Of a stretch of 64,000 nt of DNA, positions 59,292 through 64,000 are shown one piece after another. Numbering within the stretch: position 1 is the first letter of the stretch; the number at the start of each line of letters is the position of its first letter. A program made the translations under genes and the position numbers. The stretch is from Streptomyces caeruleatus (GTDB taxonomy: Bacteria > Actinomycetota > Actinomycetes > Streptomycetales > Streptomycetaceae): positions 124,763 to 188,762 of the forward strand of contig NZ_KQ948927.1 in assembly GCF_001514235.1 (NCBI RefSeq), given 5' to 3'. The notes beneath the pieces are model-generated. The model did no database searches, had not been told where the DNA came from, and was given only the letters and a program-made list of their open reading frames with translations.

Positions 59292-60002
59292 TCACCCCAC
59301 CTTCTCGATCACCGCTCGCCGGATCAGGAACTTGCCGGCCTCCCGCACCTGCTCGAACGCCGCGTTGTTGAGCAGCACACAGCTGCCGGAGACCGAGGTG
59401 ACCTCCACCGTCGTGGACTTGTTGTTGTCCAGGTTGGTGACCTTCAGCTTCGTACCGGCCGGGAACTGGCTGCTGGAGGCGGCCGGGGCCCCGCCCTCAC
59501 CCGAGAGCGTCACGGTCGACCCGTTGCAGACCTGCTGGCCCGAGGCCGCGGCACCGCCGCCGTTGCCCGCCGCGTCCCCCGCATTCCCGGCGTCCCCCGC
59601 GTCCCCCGCGTCTTCGGCGCCTCCGGCACCCTCGGCGCCCGCCGCCGGAGCACTCGGCGCCGCCGGCTGTGCCGCCTGGGAGTCCTGAGCCGACTCCCCG
59701 GCGGCGCACCCGGACGCCTCCTGCTGGACCTTGATCTGCGCGATCACGGCCTCGCGGTTGGCGATCCGCGCCTCGGACTGGGCGTCGGGATTGGCCCGTT
59801 GCCCCTCGATGAACCGCTGGTTGTTGCCGAGCGCGGTGGCGAGCCCCTGGCAGACGGTCGAGTCCGCGGCGGACTTGACCGTCGGCGCCTGCGAGGCGTT
59901 CGAGGTGCTCGCCATGACGAAGGCGCCGCCTCCCGCCACCGTCGCCGCACTCACCAACAGCGCGAGCTTCTTCTTTGCACTGACAGTTCTCCTACGCGAC
60001 AT
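59292..60002 (-). CDS. secreted protein with degenerate double-psi beta-barrel-like domain
   Basis: A 236-residue exported protein. A signal peptide (to about NASQA, residue 39) is followed by a helical segment with two Cys (CQGLATALGNNQRF to ASGCAAG), then an Ala/Gly/Asp linker containing repeated DAGDAG/DAGNAG units. The C-terminal domain (about 160-236) has FPAGTKLKVTNLDNNKSTTV and ends RRAVIEKVG, which resembles RlpA-like double-psi beta-barrels. However, the usual DRGP is replaced by SVSGSC, so the catalytic Asp is lacking. Probably a cell-wall-associated binding protein. ATG 60002 follows AGGAGG. Confidence 0.75.
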   Translation of the reverse strand: MSRRRTVSAKKKLALLVSAATVAGGGAFVMASTSNASQAPTVKSAADSTVCQGLATALGNNQRFIEGQRANPDAQSEARIANREAVIAQIKVQQEASGCAAGESAQDSQAAQPAAPSAPAAGAEGAGGAEDAGDAGDAGNAGDAAGNGGGAAASGQQVCNGSTVTLSGEGGAPAASSSQFPAGTKLKVTNLDNNKSTTVEVTSVSGSCVLLNNAAFEQVREAGKFLIRRAVIEKVG

Positions 60003-60060
60003 GCGCGCCTCCTGAAGAGGTCGGGGAGCGTACGCCGCTATGTACGAGATACCGAACGAA

Positions 60061-60094
60061 GTTACTCAGTGGTCATGGGAGTCGCTCAAGTAAC
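60061..60094. promoter_or_regulatory. inverted repeat GTTACT-N22-AGTAAC upstream of the barrel-like protein
   Basis: Perfect 6-bp arms at 60061-60066 and 60089-60094, about 60-90 bp before the start at 60002, within the probable promoter. No regulator is assigned. Confidence 0.3.
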
Positions 60095-60121
60095 CTGCGT
60101 CACACACGCCCTGAGGGCCCC

Positions 60122-60490
60122 TCAGTCGCCCTCCCGCGACAGCGCGTCCCGCACGGCCTCCTCGCTGCGCCCCACCACGGCCGTACCGTCCTGCGCCGTG
60201 ATGATCGGCCGCTGGATCAGCTTCGGATGCTCGGCCAGCGCCTTCACCCACCGCTCCCGCGAATCCGCGTCCCGGGCCCACTCCTTGACCCCGAGCTCCT
60301 TGGCCTCGGCCTCCTGGGTCCGGGTGATGTCCCACGGCTCCAGTCCCAGCCGGTCCAGCACCTCCCGGATCTCGTCCTCGCTCGGCACGTCCTCCAGGTA
60401 ACGGCGGACGGTGTAGTCGGCCCCTTCGGCGTCGAGCAGCGTAAGAGCGCTACGGCACTTGGAACAGGCCGGATTGATCCAGATCTCCAT
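60122..60490 (-). CDS. ArsC/Spx family thioredoxin-fold protein
   Basis: A 122-residue arsenate-reductase-like protein. MEIWINPACSKCRSALTLL contains CSKC, a CxxC redox centre at the position of the ArsC active-site Cys. RRYLEDVPSEDEIREVLDRLG and LIQRPIITAQ, with its Arg in the usual Arg-Pro, follow the family. ArsC proteins reduce arsenate with glutaredoxin; others are redox sensors. There are no ars genes nearby, so the substrate is open. ATG 60490; the longer frame lacks support. Confidence 0.85.
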   Translation of the reverse strand: MEIWINPACSKCRSALTLLDAEGADYTVRRYLEDVPSEDEIREVLDRLGLEPWDITRTQEAEAKELGVKEWARDADSRERWVKALAEHPKLIQRPIITAQDGTAVVGRSEEAVRDALSREGD

Positions 60491-60710
60491 GCCGCTCACC
60501 GTATCCCGAGTCCCCGGTGTTCGAATTTTCCGGTGTCTCAAGCACACCTCTCGAACCCGGTGTGACATGGTGCCAAACTCATTGCTGACCAGGGGATTTC
60601 ATGGACGTCCGGCACCCCCCGATTGTCAGTGCCAGGTACTAGACTGGAGTCAGTGTTCGAGAGCGTCGCCGGGGACCCGGCCGGCGCTCCACCGCGACAG
60701 GAGGATGCCT

Positions 60711-61019
60711 GTGCCCGCTGCCGCACTGAAGGCGAAGCCCACTCAGTCCACCGCCAAGCACCCGGTGCTGCTCGACCTGCCGTACGCGCCCGTGGAGAAG
60801 CGGCCGCTGCCGCCGGGCCGTCCGCGCGAGTGGTACATCACCCACAACCGCCGCCTCAAGGCCCTGCGCCTCGCGATAGCCCTCCTCGACACGGGCGTCT
60901 ACATGCCCAACCAGGCCCGTAACGAGACGATCCGCAGCACCGCGCAGACGATCGGCGTCCACCCGCCGTCGGACACGACGTGCCACATGGTCCGGGCGCT
61001 CATGAGGTACGCCAGGTAG
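60711..61019 (+). CDS. conserved small actinobacterial protein of unknown function
   Basis: A 102-residue basic protein without signal or membrane segment. Visible blocks are LLDLPYAPVEKRPLPPGRPR, EWYITHNRRLKALRLAIALL and RSTAQTIGVHPPSDTTCHMV. I do not recognise a domain. The start is GTG 60711: the CAGGAGG there is six bases away, whereas the ATG at 60705 directly abuts it. A strong terminator follows 11 bp after the stop. Divergent from the ArsC-like gene by 220 bp. Confidence 0.8.
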   Translation: MPAAALKAKPTQSTAKHPVLLDLPYAPVEKRPLPPGRPREWYITHNRRLKALRLAIALLDTGVYMPNQARNETIRSTAQTIGVHPPSDTTCHMVRALMRYAR

Positions 61020-61029
61020 GCCGCGCCAC

Positions 61030-61061
61030 GCCGGGTGCCCCCAAGACCAAGGGCACCCGGC
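61030..61061. terminator. bidirectional terminator
   Basis: An 11-bp perfect stem GCCGGGTGCCC/GGGCACCCGGC with a 10-base loop between convergent genes. Confidence 0.85.
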
Positions 61062-61082
61062 ACCGTGCTTACGGCCCCACCG

Positions 61083-62273
61083 CTACGCCGACAACTCCCG
61101 CTCCAACGGCGTCCGGAACCGGGGCGTCACCCGAGCCGCCCCCACCCACCCCCGCAGCCGCTCCGCCTCCACCGCGACCGCCGCCTCCACGGCCCGCCGC
61201 TCCACGCTCCCCAGCTTCTCCAGCAACCGCCAGACGACCTCCCCGTCCCCGCGCTGGGCCCACCCGCCCACCACCCGCCCGTCCCACCACACCGTCGGCC
61301 CCACATTGCCGCTCCGGTCGAACAGCGACGGCCACAACTCCGGTGCCAGATACCACTCCCGCCGCTGCCACCCCATCGCCGTGGGGTCGAGCCCCGGCAG
61401 CAGCGCCGCCCACGGCTCCTCGGGCCCCGCCACCGGATCGACGTCGCCGTCGACGACGTACCCCGTCCCCTCGTCGAGGGACACGGCCCGCGCCCCCGTC
61501 GCCGCCAGCGCCCGGCGCACCTCGGTGACCCGCCACCCCGTCCACCACTTGAGGTCGGCCTCGGTCGCCGGCCCGCACACCGCGAGCCAGTCCCGCAGCA
61601 GCTCCGCCTGCGCCCCGGCGACGTCCAGCTCGGGGTGAGCGGGCGCCGGAGCCCACCGGAACTGCGAGGACGTCCAGGAGCCCAGCGGCCGCCCCCGCAC
61701 CACCTTCCCTTCGACGCCCAGCACCCGCAGCAGCCGCGTCGAGACGGTGTGCACCCCCTCGTAGCTCTTGCCGGCGCCGTACACGAACCGCTCGCGCAAC
61801 CGCGGCTCGTCCGCGGCGAGTTCGGCCGCGGTCGCCTGTCCGCGCCGTGCGAGCGCGGCCAGCGTCGACGCCTCGACCTCCGCCAGCCAGGCCGCGTCCG
61901 GCGCCCCCGCCGTCGCCATGTGCTTGACCAGCGAGGCCCGCTCGCGGGCGGCGACCGCGAGGCCGGTCGAGGCGTGCACGACGGCCGTCAGCCGGGTGGG
62001 GAAGACGAACACGGTGTGCCGCATGCCGTGCATCCGGACCAGCGCCCGCTCCTCGTACAACGCCCGCTCGGTCTCCACGACGGTCTTCGCGGGCTCCGCC
62101 AGCCGCGCCCCCACGGCCAGGTACACGGTCGCCGGGTCGGTCCCGTGCAGCGCGACGAGCGAGTCGGCGACCTCCTCCGGGCTCCCGGCCCGCGCCGCCC
62201 CGGCCAGCCGATGCCGCAGCCCCAGCCGAGCGCGCCGCTCCGCCGCCCCGACGTACCGCAGTCCCTCGCCCAT
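61083..62273 (-). CDS. winged-helix DNA-binding protein, AlkZ/YcaQ-like (PF06224)
   Basis: A 396-residue protein of the HTH_42 family, which includes AlkZ and YcaQ DNA glycosylases that unhook alkylated or cross-linked bases. Recognisable parts are EEVADSLVALHGTDPATVYLAVG, the WWTGW motif, and the C-terminal LLPGLDPTAMGWQRREWYL followed by GNVGPTVWWDGRVVGGWAQR. The usual catalytic Gln motif cannot be located with certainty, so glycosylase activity is not assured. ATG 62273 follows TGGAGG five bases upstream. It is divergent from the small ORF and DUF2252 gene. Confidence 0.82.
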   Translation of the reverse strand: MGEGLRYVGAAERRARLGLRHRLAGAARAGSPEEVADSLVALHGTDPATVYLAVGARLAEPAKTVVETERALYEERALVRMHGMRHTVFVFPTRLTAVVHASTGLAVAARERASLVKHMATAGAPDAAWLAEVEASTLAALARRGQATAAELAADEPRLRERFVYGAGKSYEGVHTVSTRLLRVLGVEGKVVRGRPLGSWTSSQFRWAPAPAHPELDVAGAQAELLRDWLAVCGPATEADLKWWTGWRVTEVRRALAATGARAVSLDEGTGYVVDGDVDPVAGPEEPWAALLPGLDPTAMGWQRREWYLAPELWPSLFDRSGNVGPTVWWDGRVVGGWAQRGDGEVVWRLLEKLGSVERRAVEAAVAVEAERLRGWVGAARVTPRFRTPLERELSA

Positions 62274-62471
62274 CCCGGCCTCCACCCGTCCTGCCGCCAC
62301 ACCACGTCCGTGTCCGCATCCTGCCGGACAGCACTGACAACGGCCCCCGCGCGCCGGACGGCGCCGTCACCCGATTGCCGTACCCGGCATGCGTCCGCCT
62401 CCCGCCCCGCCTTCACTGCGATCAGGAGGTGACGGACCTCGCCCCGAGCGGGCGTGGCGGCGGGAGGTGCG
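62274..62471. other. divergent intergenic region
   Basis: 198 bp between the AlkZ-like start and the small ORF. No repeat or hairpin stands out. AGGAGG at 62426-62431 and GGGAGG at 62462-62467 are possible ribosome-binding sites, the latter for the small ORF. Confidence 0.4.
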
Positions 62472-62591
62472 ATGGGCAGGCACGGCATACGAAGGCCGGT
62501 CGACGGTGCGGCCGTACCGATACCGGCGCCCAGGGCGGGCGTGCCCAAACCGGCGCCCAGGGCCGCCGTCCACAGAACCGTCACCGCATGA
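62472..62591 (+). CDS. 39-residue ORF translationally coupled to the DUF2252 gene
   Basis: This reading frame is too short for routine calling. It starts at ATG 62472, five bases after GGGAGG, and ends in TGA at 62589-62591, which overlaps the ATG of the DUF2252 gene as ATGA. The peptide is basic and Pro/Ala-rich, with the internal repeat PIPAPRAGV-PKPAPRAAV encoded by a 15-bp direct repeat (ACCGGCGCCCAGGGC). The DUF2252 start has no Shine-Dalgarno of its own, which the coupling would explain. It could be a leader peptide or a tiny partner protein. No homology is claimed. Confidence 0.55.
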   Translation: MGRHGIRRPVDGAAVPIPAPRAGVPKPAPRAAVHRTVTA

Positions 62592-63937
62592 CGACCCCCG
62601 CCTCCCCTGCCGACCGCGCCCTTCGCGGCAAGACCGCCCGCAAGCTGGTCGCCCGCTCCGCGCACGCCGCCTGGATCCCCTCCGTGGACCGCCCCGACCC
62701 CGTCGCCGTACTGGAACGCCAGGGCCGCGACCGGCTGCCGGAGCTGCTGCCGATCAGGTACGGCCGGATGGCCGCGTCGCCCTTCGCGTTCCTGCGCGGC
62801 GCCGCCGCCGTGATGGCCGCCGACCTCGCCGCCGCGCCGCACACCGGCCTCACCGTGCAGCTGTGCGGCGACGCCCATCTGCTCAACTTCGGCCTGTACG
62901 CCTCCCCGGAACGCTCCCTGCTCTTCGACCTGAACGACTTCGACGAGACGTTCTGCGGGCCCTTCGAGTGGGACGTCAAACGGCTCGCCACCTCGGTCGC
63001 CGTGGCCGCCCGCGAGATCGGCCACCCGGACGCCAAGGCCGCCCGAGCCGCCCTCGCGTCCGTGGCGGCGTACCGCACCACCATGCGGCGGCTGGCCCGG
63101 CGCGGCGAGCTCGACGTCTGGTACACGAGCATCGAGGCCGATCAGCTGCTGCCCCTGGTCCGCTCCACCCGCGACCGCCGCCGCGTCGAGGCCAGCCTCG
63201 GGCGCGCCCGGCGCCGCACCAGCCTGCGGGCCTTCGACCGGCTGACCGAGGTCGTCGACGGCCGCCGCCGCATCATCCACGACCCGCCGCTCCTCGAACC
63301 CGCGGGCATGTCCGACATGGCCTCGCTGCGCAAGATCTTCAGCGACTACCGCTCGACCCTCACCGAGGAACGCCGGCTGCTCCTCGACCGCTACCGCTTC
63401 GTCGACGCCGCCCGCAAAGTCGTCGGCGTCGGCAGCGTCGGCCTGCGCTGCTTCATCGTGCTGCTCGCCGGGCGGGACACCGACGACCCGCTGTTCCTCC
63501 AGATCAAGGAGGCGCGGCCGTCCGTGCTGGAGGAGCATCTGCCGAGCGGTCCGTACGTCCACCCCGGCCATCGCGTCGTCGCGGGGCAGCGGCTGCTGCA
63601 GGCGGCCAGTGACATCTTCCTCGGCTGGATGTCCGGGCCGCAGGGCCGCGCCTTCTACTGGCGTCAGCTGCGCGACATGAAGGGCTCGGCGGACGTCGCC
63701 GGGATGAGCCCGGACGACCTCCTCGCCTACGCCCGGCTGTGCGGCACCGCCCTCGCCCGGGCACACGCCCGCTCCGGGGACCGTATCGCCATCGCCGGCT
63801 ACCTCGGCGGCGCCGACACATTCGACCGCGCGGTCACCGAATTCGCCCTCGCCTACGCCGACCAGACCGTCACCGACCACACGACCCTGGGCGCGGCCGT
63901 CGGGGCCGGGGTGATCACCGCAGCGCCCGGGGTCTGA
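62588..63937 (+). CDS. DUF2252 protein (kinase-fold-like)
   Basis: A 449-residue DUF2252 protein. The family looks distantly kinase/phosphotransferase-like: VQLCGDAHLLNFGLY and FDLNDFDETFCGPFEWDVKR hold the His, Asn and Asp residues that resemble an aminoglycoside-kinase catalytic loop and DFD motif. The N-terminal basic segment (RGKTARKLVARSAHAAW) and the FYWRQLRDMKGS block are conserved. No substrate is known. The ATG 62588 lacks a Shine-Dalgarno but overlaps the stop of the preceding small ORF. An intact C-terminus ends at 63937. Confidence 0.85.
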   Translation: MTTPASPADRALRGKTARKLVARSAHAAWIPSVDRPDPVAVLERQGRDRLPELLPIRYGRMAASPFAFLRGAAAVMAADLAAAPHTGLTVQLCGDAHLLNFGLYASPERSLLFDLNDFDETFCGPFEWDVKRLATSVAVAAREIGHPDAKAARAALASVAAYRTTMRRLARRGELDVWYTSIEADQLLPLVRSTRDRRRVEASLGRARRRTSLRAFDRLTEVVDGRRRIIHDPPLLEPAGMSDMASLRKIFSDYRSTLTEERRLLLDRYRFVDAARKVVGVGSVGLRCFIVLLAGRDTDDPLFLQIKEARPSVLEEHLPSGPYVHPGHRVVAGQRLLQAASDIFLGWMSGPQGRAFYWRQLRDMKGSADVAGMSPDDLLAYARLCGTALARAHARSGDRIAIAGYLGGADTFDRAVTEFALAYADQTVTDHTTLGAAVGAGVITAAPGV

Positions 63938-63960
63938 CCACCCCGGACCCGCACGGCACC

Positions 63961-63998
63961 CCGGTCACGGGAAAAGGGGATGCACGCCCGGTGACCGG
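63961..63998. terminator. terminator-like inverted repeat after the DUF2252 gene
   Basis: CCGGTCAC-GGG pairs with CCCGGTGACCGG (one bulge) around a 15-base loop, 23 bp after the stop, at the right edge of the window. Confidence 0.6.
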
Positions 63999-64000
63999 AT

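Noticed and set aside
60003..60121. c-di-AMP (ydaO-type) riboswitch before the barrel-like secreted protein
   Set aside because: Such riboswitches precede cell-wall hydrolase genes in Streptomyces, but this leader is too short and lacks the conserved sequence blocks.
1..64000. CRISPR array, tRNA, rRNA or plasmid-type replication origin
   Set aside because: No regularly spaced repeats with unique spacers and no cloverleaf or rRNA-like sequence were seen; the only tandem array (50980-51051) has no spacers.

Overview
This window is chromosomal DNA of a high-GC actinomycete, almost certainly a Streptomyces. Apart from the leftmost 2 kb, its gene content and order match, in reverse, the S. coelicolor stretch from about SCO2259 down to about SCO2207: a SARP-type regulator, panB, glnA2, glnE, malR-malEFG-aglA, secreted amylase, amylopullulanase and glnII. 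That comparison is from memory, not from a search. GC-rich third codon positions, GTG/TTG starts, several starts without a Shine-Dalgarno, and the many secreted hydrolases all fit.

Layout. Positions 1-1,980 are the right end of an integrated element: a Bxb1-like large serine recombinase and a truncated M50 site-2 protease, in DNA that looks less GC-rich than the rest. Positions 2,015-10,941 hold a 1,178-residue SARP/BTAD-NB-ARC-TPR regulator, a DrrAB-like ABC exporter preceded by three 11-bp-spaced heptamers of the SARP-site kind, an MFS exporter, a membrane endonuclease/exonuclease/phosphatase protein and a TetR repressor. Positions 11,042-20,601 hold a second MFS exporter with a palindromic operator, panB, a divergent MerR/SDR pair, a secreted S53 peptidase, a coupled DUF305/DUF3105 pair, and an Rrf2 NsrR-like nitric-oxide sensor next to the flavohaemoglobin hmp.

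Positions 20,921-26,265 carry glnA2, a VOC protein and glnE; glnII with a complete GlnR box lies at 57,979-59,148, so much of nitrogen assimilation is represented here. Positions 26,338-43,982 are a starch/maltose region: a PAP2 phosphatase, malR, the maltose ABC transporter malEFG (no ATPase, as expected if MsiK is shared), an intracellular alpha-glucosidase, a secreted alpha-amylase and a 1,808-residue amylopullulanase. Between the last two sits a GH30-GH62 hemicellulase operon with a perfect CebR-type operator. MalR-like CTTGCAG heptamers flank malR/malE and precede the amylase and pullulanase, so the xylan pair appears to be a separately controlled module inside a maltose regulon.

Positions 44,059-63,937 hold a REC-SpoIIE phosphatase, a tautomerase-like isomerase, a TetR/ferredoxin-reductase/diiron-protein set, a sigma-like membrane protein, a TPR protein, a lipoprotein, a DUF1996 protein, a NarL-type two-component system, an epimerase, a winged-helix protein, a double-psi-barrel-like secreted protein, an ArsC-like reductase, a conserved small protein, an AlkZ-like protein and a DUF2252 protein preceded by a new 39-codon ORF.

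Two families of interspersed palindromic repeats recur across the window. One copy is translated inside the phosphatase gene, and another adjoins a perfect 4 x 18-bp tandem repeat. No tRNA, rRNA or CRISPR array was seen.
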